Source: Rana temporaria (lineage: Eukaryota; Chordata; Amphibia; Anura; Ranidae). Taken from it: 64,000 nucleotides of DNA. The notes beneath the pieces are model-generated. The model saw only the letters and a list, made by a program, of their open reading frames with translations, was not told the DNA's origin and did no database searches. The stretch spans positions 462,628,143 through 462,692,142 of the forward strand of contig NC_053490.1 of assembly GCF_905171775.1 (NCBI RefSeq), given 5' to 3'. The position numbers were made by a program, and so were the translations under genes. Below, piece by piece: positions 32,642 to 44,084 of this stretch; position 1 is the stretch's first letter, and every line of letters starts with the position of its first letter.

Positions 32642-33151
32642 ATGGACTACACATCACCCTCTGCCTATTTCCATAACATAGGGTAGGTTGTGGGTAGGTG
32701 TAGGCTGACCTCCCTACACATGTGGTGCTGTCCACAACCAGCATACAGGGAGAGTGGAGGAGAGGAGGAACTCGGGTTCCTCTGAGGCCCCCATACGTGT
32801 CATCAGGTACCTGTTTGATTGGACTCTGCTGCCCTGGATGACCTCCATGGTCATCTTTTGTGAGGGTGGTGCTTATGCACTGGTTCACTGCAGTTGGAGC
32901 TCATTTTGCATGTGGTTAGGATAGGGACAGGAACCCTTTGGTTAGGGAGAGTGTGCCTACACTAATGAAAGGTACCAGAGGAGGAGAGACAGTATAGGGA
33001 CTGTTCGTTATTGTTGCTGTGAGGAACCTCTCCACTTCAGTCTCGTTGCATGCTGCCTCCTGTGCTAGGTGCTGTCGGTCCTTGAGTATGGCTCTCCGCA
33101 AGTACTGCATTATTATCTTTGAGTGTTTCTGCCCAGTTGGAACCTCTACAT

Positions 33152-33747
33152 CAGGGGTGTCCAACCTTTTTAAGCGCGAGGGCCACTTAAGTGACTTGGT
33201 AACCGGTCGCGGGCCACAATAAATGGAGCGGGCGGATGGCAGGTCCATGTCTGCTCTGCATATGCAGAGTGGACACAGCCCACTATACTCTTTTATTTCT
33301 TTTAGCGGATTGGATTGGAGGTAGGATACAAGTTACATCTGTCACTCCTTAGAGGTGAATGTAAGGTCCAATTGGGTCGGACTGACCGTGTGAAAGGGGC
33401 CCAAGGCTGCTTTCACACTGATGCGCTGTGGTTTACCAACGCAGTGTACCTTTGGCTTTCCTGCACTTTGCAATAGACTTCTATTATATTCTGCAGGTTT
33501 GGTGCATTTTCAGAAAGCTCACTAAACTTGCAGGTAATAACATAATTCTATGGCTCAGTGCAGGTAACCCGCAGGTGCGCTGCTCTGTACCTGTGGATCA
33601 GTTTGAAAGCAGCCAAGCAACCACTGCAGAACAGAGTTGACCTTTAATAACAGTATTCTATTCCATCCCAGAGCAGGAGTTCGCGGGCCACATCAGAGGG
33701 CTCCGGGGGCCACATGTGGCCTCCAGGCCACTGGTTGGGCACCCCTG
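33152..33747. mobile_element. hAT-type element, CAGGGGTGTCCAACC ends
   Basis: Left CAGGGGTGTCCAACC and right GGTTGGGCACCCCTG are inverted copies with one mismatch. Flanked by the perfect 8-bp duplication ctctacat (33144-33151, 33748-33755). No transposase. The CAGGGGTGTCCAACC end is a widespread vertebrate hAT terminus. Confidence 0.95.
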
Positions 33748-33943
33748 CTCTACATAGACTTTGTTACAGTCTGTTTGGAATGTTTTTGACAATACACTCC
33801 TTTGAAATTTTGGACCAGGACTTGTGATTTTTGTGCAGCAGAGACAATATTTAGGAATTCAGAGGCAGAATCAGCTGGTATTTCAGACTTGCATCTAATA
33901 GACCAGAAATCAGCAAATAAGAAAAGTCAATTTACCATACACT

Positions 33944-34400
33944 TAAAGTGGTTGTAAATGATCACCTTGTAAAACAACCCATTTGGTTTAAAATAGAAAT
34001 TCAAGGCAAAACATTGTTGTATACATTGTTTTGAAGATAGCAAAAACGTTTATTTTATAAAAATTGATTTTATATTTTTTTTCAACATTTTTAAAAATTG
34101 GGGCATTCAATTGCTTCCAAATATTTTGTTTGTAAAAATAACTTTTACATATATAACACACATATATTTATGCTATTCACAAAGCTTGTTGCGTGACATG
34201 TTTCACTTTTCTGCTTCTTCAGGAGCTGTAAAGCATGTAAAGCATGTACTGTCATAATTATAGGAATATTATAGGAATAAAAACAACTGGACATTGTTGT
34301 AGGAGGAGAGCAGGCTGAGTTCCCAGCACAGCTAGAGAACTGGTTCAGCATGCACACATCAGGAATATTAAATATGAAGTGTTGGGTTTACATATTCTTT
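33944..34400. repeat. TTAAAGTGGTTGTAAA-type repeat
   Basis: Left edge CTTAAAGTGGTTGTAAATG, right edge GTTTACATATTCTTTAA; imperfect inverted ends of the same style as the 59835 element. Confidence 0.55.
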
Positions 34401-35346
34401 AAAAAGTGGAGGTCCACCCTAAAAAAAACGAAAATAGGCAAAAAGGCTAATTTATATACTTACCAGAAATTACTGTTACTAGGCAGATCGTCCTAATCTG
34501 CCTCTTCCTCGTCCGCGGTGAGGTTCTGTGTTCTCCTCCTCACGTTGCCTCCTGGGAAATGGAGGCATGCTGCCTTCTGGGACACACAGGACAGTGTGCC
34601 CATTCACAAAGTGCCGTGTGACTCGCGCAGTAGGAAATGGGTAGTGAAGCCACAAGGAGGATGGCGGCGCTGGGGCCCGGTCTGGGGGTGTGCTTATTAA
34701 AAGGTGATAATGACTGTAGATGTGCCTGTGCTCTAAACTGAAAATCATTGTAGAGCTGTCCCATAATACCATTTACAAATCAGTTCTGCGGAAAACACCC
34801 ATATATAAGATGACGATTGCCTGACGCTACAAACATTTATAAATCCCTTAGACAGTCACGCCTAATGAATAAATTCTGTTCAGAAAAATATGTGCCCTAT
34901 CTACCAACTGACTTTGACGAAAAGTTGCTGTGCCCCCGACTTACACCTTGCGCATGTCTAAGGAGCTTCCCACTGGGCCTCCTTGTTTACTCCTCCTCCC
35001 CGGGCTCTCTCATTCCTCTCCTAATTCTCCCTTCACTTTTTCCTAGCTTTTCCTCCTTCCTTTCTGTTTCCTGTAGCTTTTGCCTTTTTCCCTTTCCTCG
35101 CTCTTCTCACCTACAGGTTTTCCCTAATTTGTGTTTGCCTGTCCCCATAGATGCTAACTCCGTTAGAGGTAATGCCGGCCACACCTTCCATCCTACTAGA
35201 TGTGTACCCAACATGTAGATAGGGGTTTACCCCCTCCCTCTTTCTTGTACTACCCAACCTTATAATAGTCCCTTTTCAACACCATCATATAACTCATGGA
35301 CCTAATGGCTCTGGTCACATACTGGAAATGATCAGGTCTGGTGCCC

Positions 35347-35716
35347 TTATGCCTTGTACACACGATCGGTTTTCCCGGCGGTAAAGAGTCCACCGGGAAA
35401 ACCAGGTGGGAAAGCCGAGAACCTGCACGGCAGCTTTTTTCCCTACACACGGCCGGTTTTCCTGGCAGGAAAACTGCCATGAGAACTTTGGTTGGGAATC
35501 CCAGCCATGTGTAGGCTCCATCACAGTGTTTCCCATAGGAAAACTGCCGGGAAAAAGACCGCCAGCAATCCCGGACAGAAAAAAGAAAACATGTTCTAAT
35601 TTTTCCCGCCGGGATGGGATTCCTGTCGGTAAAAGTGCCATGAAGCATACACACTGCCAGTTTTCCTGGCCAAAGGTTTTCCCGATGGGAAAACTGGTCG
35701 TGTGTACAAGGCATTA
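35347..35716. mobile_element. Foldback MITE, word GGGAAAAC
   Basis: TTATGCCTTGTACACACGATC and GTCGTGTGTACAAGGCATTAA ends. GGGAAAAC/GTTTTCCC occurs repeatedly in both directions, and CTACACACGG, ATGTGTAGG and CATACACAC mark internal quarter points. Confidence 0.88.
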
Positions 35717-36138
35717 AAGCCTCGTACACACGATCAGTCCATCCGATGAGAACGGTCTGAAGGACCGTTGTCATCAGTTAACCGATGAAGCTGACTGATG
35801 GTCCGTCGCGCCCACACACCATCGGTTAAAAAAACTATCGTGTCAGAACGCGGTGACGTAAAACACAACGACGTGCTGAAAAAATGAGGTTCAATGCTTC
35901 CAAGCATGCGTCAACTTGATTCTGAGCATGCGCGGATTTTTAACCGATGGTTGTGCCTACTAACGATCGGTTTTGACCTATCGGTTAGGAATCCATCGGT
36001 TAAATTTAAAGTAAGTTGGCTTTTTTTTAACCGATGGTTAAATAACCTATGGGGCCCACACACGATCGGTTTTGACCGATAAAAACGGTCCATCAGACCG
36101 TTGTCCTCTGGTTAACCTATCGTATGTACGAGGCCTTA
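35717..36138. mobile_element. Foldback MITE, word CCGATGG / CGATCGG
   Basis: AAGCCTCGTACACACGATCAG and CGTATGTACGAGGCCTTA ends, adjacent to the previous element. Interior reiterates ACCGATGG and complements around the CAAGCATGCGTCAACTTG core. Same subfamily as 42801-43221. Confidence 0.88.
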
Positions 36139-37059
36139 GGGTTTGTATCTATGTGACTCTGTTGGCTATCAGTGATTGTCCTTACTAATGCTGTGCTTAT
36201 ATTGTATACTGTTTACTTTAATGCTACGTACTTGCACCTCCGTTGTTCTGATGCGACATTGTGCATTCTCATTTCTTTTTGTCAAATTTATCCTGTGATA
36301 GTATTCCTTGAACCTGTTCTTTCTCAATAAAATACTTGAATAAGAAAAGTATGGGCCAAATTTTATTTTTCCGGCCAACTGCTTATTGTTCCATAAAGAC
36401 AGAAGCAGCATTGGGCTGGTTCTGAAAACACAAGCATACACACATGAAATATAGACAAAAGAATACTTACACACATAGATAAAATTAGGCAAATCAAGCA
36501 AGTGTGCAGATGTTACATTTTACATTTTCCTTTCTCCTGTTGTCTCATAAGATATCTAGGAAAAACCTCAATAGTCTTTTAAATTCCCAGGCTTATGCAT
36601 GACAAAGTTATATGCAGATTTCTCCAAACATAGGAATGGTATAAAAAGCTTTTTTGGAATCCTTGTACAGTGCATCCAGAAAGTACTCACAGCACTTCAC
36701 TTTTTCCACATTTTGTTATGTTACAGCCTTATTCCAAAATGGATTCATTCATTATTTTCCTCAAAATTCTACAAACATTACCTCATAATGACAACACGAA
36801 AGAAGTTTGAAATCTTTGCAAATTTATAAAAAAAAAAAAATGAAAACATCACATGTAAAATAAGTATTCACAGCCTTTCCCAAGACACTCAAAATTGAGC
36901 TCAGGTGCATCTTGTTCCAACTGATTATCCTTTAGATGTTTCTACAATGTAATTGGAGTTCACCTGGTATATTCAGTTGATTGGACATGTTTTGGAAAGG
37001 CACACACCTGTCTATAGAAGGTCCCACAGTTAACAATGCATGTCGTGCACAGTCAAAGC

Positions 37060-38519
37060 CATGAAGTCCAAGAAATTGTCTGTAGATCTCTTATGCCGCG
37101 TACACACCATCACTTTATGTGATGAAAAAAAACAACGTTTTTAAAAACGCCACTTTAAATGACCGTGTGTGGGGGAAAACGTTGTTTTATGTCTTGTGAA
37201 AAACGACCAAAAAAAATTGAAGCATGCTTCAATTTTATGTGTCGTTTTTCAAGACGTCGTTTTTTACTTCACAGAAATTTACCGTGTGTAGCAAAAAACG
37301 ACGTTTAAAACAACGTTTTTACACCCGCACATGCCCAGAAGCTAGTTATTAAGCAAGCTTCAATGGAAAAACGTGGTCAACGTAACCTCGCTTTGCTAGA
37401 GCATTGTGAAAAAACGATGGTGTGTAGGCAACATCGTTTTTGAAAATTGAAGTTTCAAAAACGTTGTTTTTTACTTCACAGAAAATGACGTTTTTTTCAT
37501 CACATAAAGTGATGGTGTGTACGCGGCATGAGACAGGATGATTATATTGAGGCAGAGATCTGGGGAAGGGTACAGAAAATTTCTGCAGCATTGAAGGTCC
37601 CAATGAGCACAGTGGCCTCCATTATCCGTGAATGGAAGAAGTTTGCAACCACCGGGACTCTTCCTAAAGCGGGCCGCCTGGCCAAACTGAGCAACCGTGG
37701 GAAAAAGGCCTTACTCAGGGAGGTGTGCAAGAACCCAATGGTCACCCTGACAGAGCTCCCAGGATTTCTCTGTGGAGAGAGAGGAACCTTCCAGATGAAC
37801 AACCATCTCTGTAGCACTCCACCAATCCGGCCTGTATGTTAGAGTGGCCAGACAGAAGCCACTTCTCCGTAAAAGGCACACGACAGCCCGCCTGGAGTTT
37901 GCCAAAAAGCACACAAAGGACTCTCAGACCACAAGAAACAAAATTCTCTGGTCTGACGAAACAAAGATTGAACTCTGGCCTGAATGGCAAATATCATGTC
38001 TGGAGGAAACTAGTCACCACTCATCACCTGGCCAATACCATCCATACAGTGAAGCATGGTGGTGGCAGCATCATGCTGTGGGGATGTTTTTCAGCCGCAG
38101 GAACTGGGAGACTAGTCAGGATCAAGGTAAAGATGAATGCAGCAATGTACAAAGACATCCTTGATAAAAACGTGCTCCAGAGCGCTCTGGACATCAGACT
38201 GGGGCAAGGGTTCATCTTCCAACAGGACAACAACCCTAAGTACACAGCCAAGATAACAAAAGAGTGGCTTTTGGAAAACTCTGTGAATGTCCTTGAGTGG
38301 CCCAGCCAGAGCCCAGACTTGAACCCGATTGAACATCTCTGGAGAGATCTGAAAATTGCTGTGCGCCAATGCTTCCTATCCAACCTGATGGAGCTTGAGA
38401 GGTTCTACCAAGAAGAATTAGAGAAACTGACCAAAAATAAGTGTGCCAAGCTTGTAGCATCCTACTCAAAAAGACTTGAGGCTGTAATTGGTGCCAAAGG
38501 TGCTTCAACAACGTATTGA
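37060..38519 (+). pseudogene. Tc1-like transposase, interrupted and frameshifted
   Basis: ATG at about 37060 is followed after ten codons by a MITE. The helix-turn-helix part resumes at 37531 (PMSTVASIIREWKKF and a GRLAKLSNRGKK linker). After frameshifts near 37830, the catalytic half is open to the stop at 38517-38519: VKHGGGSIMLWGCFS, then FQQDNNPKYTAK with the second Asp, then LNPIEHLWRDLK with the catalytic Glu. The region of the first Asp is WSDETK near 37950 in another frame. Inactive. Confidence 0.9.
37091..37530. mobile_element. Foldback MITE, word AAAACG / CGTTTT, nested in Tc1
   Basis: TTATGCCGCGTACACACC at left, GGTGTGTACGCGGCATGA at right. AAAACG/CGTTTT in both orientations throughout. 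Same subfamily as 53417-53822 and 62118-62489. Confidence 0.9.
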
Positions 38520-38678
38520 GCAAAGGCTGTGAATACTTATGTACATGGCAATGTTTTTTGTTTTTATTTTTAATAAACTTGCAAAGAATTCAAACAAACT
38601 TCCTTCACTTTGTTATGGGGTATTGTTTGTAGAATTTTGAGGAAAATAATCAATTGAATCCGTTTTGGCATACAGCTG

Positions 38679-39015
38679 TTAGGGCCTTTTCAGACGTGCG
38701 GGTTCCGTGAAATCCGATTTTAACCATCCGCTTGCTCAAGCGGGGATCGCTCCGTTAATCCCCGCTGAGCCGGCAGATGACAGGGTGGTCCCTGCACAAT
38801 GTGCAGGGACCGCCCTGTCAGATCTCCGCTCTCCTCTATGGGGGATCGGATGAACACGGACCGCCTGTCCATATTCATCCAATCTGATCCGCAGATGGGT
38901 GGAAAATAGGATTTTCCTACGTCTTCAGAAACGGACCATAGCGGGGACTGATGAGATTGGATGTTCATCCGCTGACATCCGACATATACGGTCCGCATGT
39001 GTGAAAGTGCCCTAA
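38679..39015. mobile_element. TTAGGGCC...CAGACG-type MITE nested in Tc1
   Basis: TTAGGGCCTTTTCAGACG and CATGTGTGAAAGTGCCCTAA ends. Interior GGATC/GATCC and TCCGCTGAGC-like words in both orientations. Related copies at 49299, 54496 and 54820. Confidence 0.85.
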
Positions 39016-39029
39016 CATAACAGAATGTG

Positions 39030-39830
39030 CAGGTCCGGATTTCAGACAAGGCCACCGAGGCCAGGCCTCGGGGCTGCAGTGGGTGAAGGGGCGGCCACTC
39101 ATACCCCTCCCACCACCACCATTACTGCCACTGATACCCACCCACCACCATTACTGCCACTGATACTCCCCCACCACCATTACTGCCACTGATACCCCCC
39201 ACCACTATTACTGCCACTGATTCCCCCCCACACCACCACCATCACCACTAGTGAGACTGATACCCCCACACTGCCACTAGTATCACTGATAACAACCCCA
39301 CCACTGATACCACACCACCACCACTGATACCCCCACACCACCACCACTGATCCCATCCAGCAACCACCATCCCTGCCACTGATACCACTGCCCACTACTA
39401 CCACTCATCCCATCCCCTCTTCCCCAACCACCACCCTCACCACTGATCCCATCCTCCCACCACCGCTGCCACTCATTTCATTCAATGCCCCCCAACCACC
39501 ATCCTTGCCCCACTGATCATATTCCCCCCACCACCTCTGCCACTCATCCCATTCAATCCCCCCCTTCCACTGATCCCACCCCTCAACCACCACCCTTGCC
39601 ACTCATCCCCCCCCCACCACCGCTGCCACTCATCCCATCTCTCCTTCACCGCTGCCACTGTTCCTATCCCCACCCAACCACCACTGCTGCAAATCACAAG
39701 TAATTTTTATTTTTTTTGGTGGGAGGGGGTTTATTATAATTTTTTTTTTTACCTAATTTCTATCACATGGGGGGGGGGCGGCTTTAAAGGACCCGGCCTT
39801 GGGGCGGCAAAGGGAGTAAATCCGGGCCTG
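39030..39830. mobile_element. hAT-type element, CAGGTCCGGATTT ends, copy 2
   Basis: Left CAGGTCCGGATTTCAG and right GGAGTAAATCCGGGCCTG. Perfect 8-bp duplication agaatgtg (39022-39029, 39831-39838). The interior has expanded to a long CCA-rich minisatellite. Confidence 0.94.
39105..39685. repeat. CCACCACCATTACTGCCACTGATACC-type minisatellite
   Basis: Irregular units of roughly 28-40 bases built from CCACCACC, ACTGCCACTGAT and CCCC. Frames on either strand stay open by composition only. Confidence 0.9.
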
Positions 39831-40046
39831 AGAATGTGGAAGAAATTGAAGCGATGTGTACTCTCTGGATGCACTGTACATGTTCTTCTCCCCATTTGTA
39901 GTCTCCTGCAGAGAATTAAAGTGAACAACTACATCTGAAGCATATCTCACACAAAAAAATAACCTGCAGCAAGTTTCCCTCTCCTTCTACCTACATCAAG
40001 TTTTCATTAATTGAATTATTAACACGCTATTTTCTTCATTGCAAAG

Positions 40047-40216
40047 GCAAAGTTCCTCCTTGGAATCCACAACCAGCTGTAAGGATAGAACATTTAAGCT
40101 GTACGATCGGAACAGGATTTTTGATGCTGTGGCCTATGGGGACTGTGAAGAATTAGATGATCTTCAGGTTTATTTACTCCGTACTCAGAAACATCTCACC
40201 AATAAAGAGTTTAAAG
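40047..40216 (+). CDS. trpv1: trpv1 coding exon 2: start of ankyrin-repeat domain
   Basis: Acceptor ...gcaaag at 40046; one base completes the split Arg codon. Encodes residues 106-162, including KLYDRNRIFDAVAYGDCEEL, the first ankyrin-type helix. At the position of rat R115-S116 (ATP contact and PKA site, from literature memory) this protein has Asn128-Arg129. Ends TTTAAA G|GTAGC, phase 1. The intron before it is 8.3 kb and the one after it only 72 bp. Confidence 0.95.
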
Positions 40217-40288
40217 GTAGCACCCTAATATATATTTTCCATGTGTAATAAAATCTGAATTGAGTTTATAATTATTTTTATTCAACAG

Positions 40289-40441
40289 AACCAGAAACCG
40301 GGAAAACTTGTCTACTAAAAGCCATGCTGAATCTGAGTCAGGGGAAAAACGAAACAATTCCGCTCTTGCTAGAAATTGCAGAAAAAACCGACAATCTGAA
40401 AGCATTCGTCAATGCACCATACACAGACACCTATTACAGAG
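40289..40441 (+). CDS. trpv1: trpv1 coding exon 3: ankyrin repeats
   Basis: Acceptor ttcaacag at 40288. Encodes EPETGKTCLLKAMLNLSQGK through TDTYYRG. The two lysines of GKTCLLK, equivalent to rat K155 and K160 in the ATP/calmodulin-binding face, are kept, as is the tyrosine equivalent to Y199. Donor G|GTAAGA, phase 1, in frame with the next exon. Confidence 0.96.
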
Positions 40442-40548
40442 GTAAGAAATGGCTGTATTATCTGCAGTGCCAATGCTGTGTAAATGTTTAGTACTATTGA
40501 ATATATGTTTTTTTAAATCATTTGGTTACATATATTAGAAAAATATCC

Positions 40549-40650
40549 ATAAGCCACACATCATGAAGCAGACCCATGAGCAACCAGTCCGGGCTGAGGC
40601 CATTCATCTGACTTCATGCACATGGGTCTGCTTCATAATGTGCGGCTTAT
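40549..40650. repeat. 30-bp inverted repeat in trpv1 intron 3
   Basis: 40549-40578 and 40621-40650 (ATAAGCCACACATCATGAAG...) pair at 28 of 30 positions with a 42-base spacer. Probably a small foldback element. Confidence 0.85.
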
Positions 40651-40655
40651 GATTT

Positions 40656-42560
40656 TTTTTCCTTTGACATTGCTGCAGCTTGGATCTAGGATGAGCTGCC
40701 TGTCCCTGCCTGCACTCACAGCAGTCTAGTTGGAATTTACCGCTCTACCTGAGCTGCACCTAAATTCAGTATTTTTGGGCTATTTATAACAGCCTATTGA
40801 TGCATCTTACAGAACAAGGTCTTCCGGGGTATTCAATGGATGACCAGGAAGGGATCAAGCCATCCCCATGCTTCCAGTTGAACACCCGTAGTATTTCTGA
40901 CATATGACACTGTAACTTGAACTCTAAAGTTTTGTAGCTGGACTGTACATTTGTATCGATACACCCGCAGGAGCCACTTGGTAGATGTGGTTATTTGTTC
41001 TCGACTGTCTGCCCCAACTTTAAGAACAGCCTCAGCCCCACTGTCACACCAGGTTAAGCAAATGGTTACTGCACTGCTACTGAGAACACAAACATCAGAC
41101 TGGTTAGTGGTAAATGAAGCCAATATATTGTTACGGGTTGCAGTAAATAGCAGTATGCATGTAAAAAGGAGTAAAAATTGGATTAGGTCAATCACAGTTC
41201 ACTAGATAGTGGGGCATAATTTATTAAAGACAAATAGTGCACCCTGCAAATACAGTTGCATGCATTTTCCCAAGAGCTTAATTAAAGTGTCAAAGCTCTG
41301 CTGATATCCATCATCCAATCATGTGCAAGAAAAATGCATTTTTTTATTTTATTTCCCTGCACCTGATTGGGTATTCTTTACTAGACCTGTGCACGCCAGA
41401 AAATGTTATTTAGTTTCAGATGCATTCATTAGGTTTATAATTAGTTTATTAGTTTTGTTGTCGGTCCAGTTAGTTTTCATGATTTGTTTTGTTTTCTATA
41501 TTCTTTATACCGGGTGGATTCAAAACGTTTTCTAATTTACCCGGTATAACTTTGGATCGTGAATAGCTGTGGTTGTTAAGGAGCGGGGCGGACCCTACAT
41601 CCTTAACAACCAAAAACCAATGGTTAAAAAAAAAAAAAAACAGCATGGGGTTCCCCCAATCAATACCAGGCCTTTTGGGTCTGGTATGGATTTTGAGGGA
41701 AACCTCATGCCAAAACTTAAAAAAAAATGGCATGGGGTTCCCCTAAAAATCCATACCAGACCCTTATTTGAGCATTCAGCCCGGCAGGCCTTTAACATGC
41801 CTTTAACATGGAAGGGGGCTTTTCCCCCTGAAGCACCTTGTCCCCTTCTCTTTCCCTGGCCCGGTGGTTGTGAAAGTGCGGGGGTGACTTTAACAAGGGG
41901 GAAATCAGATTCCGGCACCCCCCATATAAATAAGTATGTGGTACATAGTACCCCTACTCATTCACTAAAAAATTTGAAAAGCAGATAAGAACACAAACAC
42001 AGTTTTTGACAAAATATGTCCCCGGTGTAAATCATGATGAATGCCAACCCACCTGCTGATCACATCCGTCCCAGAGAAACTCGGCGAATGACAGGTAAAC
42101 TTTGGGGCGGCCTCAGTGTTTTTTTTTTTTGCCTGCGGGTGGGGGTTCATCTTGTTTTTTTTACTGAGAAAAAAAAACGACACATAGAGAAATCTGTGCC
42201 GCCACTTCCCACACTGCTGTGACGGACATCTGCTTTCCTTATCTCCTGCATGAGCAAGAGAGTGTGTCTATGGCCCTGAGTGTATGACATGCACAGGAAG
42301 GAGTGTATATGACAGGGGGCCGTAAGCGCACTCCGTCTGCTGTGCGCACGCTCTTCCTCACTCTACAGGCGCGAGGTTCATCCTCACGATGCTGCCTAGC
42401 CAAGGGGAGTGTAGAGGTTCCGGAGTTTTGCAGGGCTCCAAATGCAGAAGGGGGTGACAATCCAAAGGTTGAGATATATGCAGGATCACTAGGATGCCAT
42501 TACTTTGTAAATGATGAGCATTGGTTTACACCCACTTTAAAGAAAGTCCCTTGACAGCAC
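40656..42560. repeat. trpv1 intron 3: repeat-derived DNA without gene
   Basis: 41575-41770 contains two CATGGGGTTCCCC blocks and inverted ATCCATACCAGACCC words. 42030-42560 is mixed CpG-rich sequence. Element borders not defined. Confidence 0.5.
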
Positions 42561-42800
42561 ATTTTAATATTTTGTACTTTAAAGTTACACTTTAATGTAA
42601 TTTAAAGTGTCAAAGTTTCAAGTTTCAAATTGCTTAAGAAATGGTGAAAGCTTGTAGGGTTAGTCCATATATGACCAATGTTTGTTATTTATATTTGTAA
42701 TAATTTAATACGGGTTGAATAGATATTACCCGGGCCTTCTACATTCCTAAAATACACTATCATTGGAGTCTCTGCACCCCATGCTCATCTCAGGAGTCTC

Positions 42801-43221
42801 AGGCCGCGTACACATGATCAGTCCATCCGATGAGAACGGTCCGAAGGACCATTCTCATCGGTTAATCGATGAAGCTGACTGATGGTCTGATGTGCCTACA
42901 CACCATCAGTTAAAAAAACGATCGAGTCCTATGCAGTGACGTAAAACACAACGACGTGCAGAGAAAAATGAAGTTCAATGCTTCCAAGCATGCGTCGACT
43001 TGATTCTGAGCATGCGTGGGTTTTTAACCGATGCTTTTGCATACTAACCGTCGGTTTTGACCTATCGGTTAGGCGTCCATCGGTTCAATTTTAAAGCAAG
43101 TTGTAACATTTTTGACCGAAAGATAATTGACCGATGGGGCCCACACACCATCGGTTTGGACCGATGAAACGGTCCTTCAGTCCATTTCCATCGGTTTTGA
43201 CCGACCGTGTGTATGCGGCCT
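42801..43221. mobile_element. Foldback MITE, word CCGATGG / CGATCGG, second copy
   Basis: AGGCCGCGTACACATGATCAG and GACCGTGTGTATGCGGCCT ends. Shares the GCTTCCAAGCATGCGTCGAC core and ACCGATGG words with 35717-36138. Confidence 0.88.
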
Positions 43222-43466
43222 CACTCTTCTAGCTACATCAGAGGCAGTCTAAGTCCTCCTACTATATCTTTGTTTACATTAAATAAATAGAAACTCCAGT
43301 AAGAAAATAAAAGCCCTCTCATAGTAGGTGCAACATGTCACACACTTTAACCTGCCAGCATCTACCCAGATCAGAAATTTGACTTCTATGAAGTCCAAAA
43401 GCTGATTACTGTCTTTTATAATTATGGTTGTGGTTGGTAAATGTGATGGTTACTTCTTTTCTATAG

Positions 43467-43607
43467 GTCAGACTGCTCTACATATTGCTATTGAACGAAG
43501 GAACATGAACATGGTGGAGCTTTTGGTACAACACGGAGCCGATGTTCATGCAAGAGCAGACGGTGAATTCTTCAGGAAAGCCAAAGGAAGGGCCGGATTC
43601 TACTTTG
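43467..43607 (+). CDS. trpv1: trpv1 coding exon 4: ankyrin repeats
   Basis: Acceptor ttctatag at 43466. Encodes GQTALHIAIERRNMNMVELL then GADVHARADGEFFRKAKG, a canonical ankyrin TALHxAIxxxxxxxVxxLLxxGAD repeat. Q and E equivalent to rat Q202 and E210 are kept. Donor G|GTGAGA, phase 1. Confidence 0.97.
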
Positions 43608-43785
43608 GTGAGAATAACTTCTAAAAGTAAAAACAGACAAAATAGACAGAGAGGCTGATTTTCTAAATGAGTCAGAATGTTTGCACCAAAAAAAGAGTGA
43701 ATATTCACTAAACATTACAGGACTGTGAACAATTCCTACACTTCTTAAAATATAACTTATATGATGATGATTTTCTGTTATGTAG

Positions 43786-44084
43786 GGGAACTACCTCTGT
43801 CTTTAGCAGCATGCACAAACCAGATACAGATAGTCCAATACCTTCTTCAGAACCAGTACTCTCCAGCCAACATTGCTGCCCGCGACTCTTTTGGAAATAC
43901 GGTGCTGCACTCTCTGGTTGACATTGCGGACAACACTGTGGAGAACACAAAGTTTGTCACCAAGATGTATTCAGAAATTTTGGTGCTGGGTGCAGAAATT
44001 AAACCTTCCCTGAGACTGGAGGATATTGCCAATAAGAAAGGTCTTACTCCATTAACTTTAGCAGCAAAAACTGGCAAAATCGGG
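43786..44084 (+). CDS. trpv1: trpv1 coding exon 5: ankyrin repeats 3-5
   Basis: Acceptor tatgtag at 43785. 299 nt encode GELPLSLAACTNQIQIVQYL, NTVLHSLVDIADNTVEN and GLTPLTLAAKTGKIG, three further ankyrin motifs nearly identical in order to mammalian TRPV1. Ends on a full codon with GTAAGT donor. The following intron is only 93 bp and has no in-frame stop. Confidence 0.97.

Larger units (their letters stand above)
34800..36355 (+). pseudogene. Probable LINE 3' portion, split by two MITEs
   Basis: 34817-35218 is an open stretch without clear family motifs, but the sequence that follows (35219-35346) continues across two inserted MITEs at 36139-36355 and ends TTTCTCAATAAAATACTTG followed by an A-rich run, like a retrotransposon 3' end. 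The L1 assignment is tentative. Confidence 0.45.
36668..39876 (+). mobile_element. Tc1-like transposon carrying three nested insertions
   Basis: Ends CAGTGCATCCAGAAAG (36668) and GGATGCACTG (39876), each bordered by TA. Removing inserts at 37091-37530, 38679-39015 and 39030-39830 leaves a Tc1 of about 1.6 kb including both terminal repeats. The transposase is frameshifted. Order of events: Tc1 first, then the three later elements. Confidence 0.93.
31789..40046 (+). other. trpv1: trpv1 intron 1 (8.3 kb), rebuilt by transposons
   Basis: GT-AG intron between coding exons 1 and 2. Most of it is assigned to elements listed separately: MITE copy B, a hAT element, a probable L1 tail split by two MITEs, and a Tc1 with three nested insertions. 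The 500 bases from 32642 to 33143 and about 300 bases from 36356 show nothing recognisable. Confidence 0.9.

Noticed and set aside
34817..35218. 133-residue open frame as a gene
   Set aside because: Serine/proline/leucine-rich, no motif; better seen as part of a LINE 3' region.
35250..35774. 174-residue minus-strand open frame
   Set aside because: Falls on the GGGAAAAC foldback MITE; its sequence follows the repeated word.
39180..39703. Glycine/tryptophan-rich and proline-rich open frames on opposite strands
   Set aside because: CCA-rich minisatellite inside a hAT element.
43424..43466. Extended exon 4 starting at ATG 43424
   Set aside because: The extra codons are intron; a clear acceptor at 43466 restores the conserved ankyrin reading.
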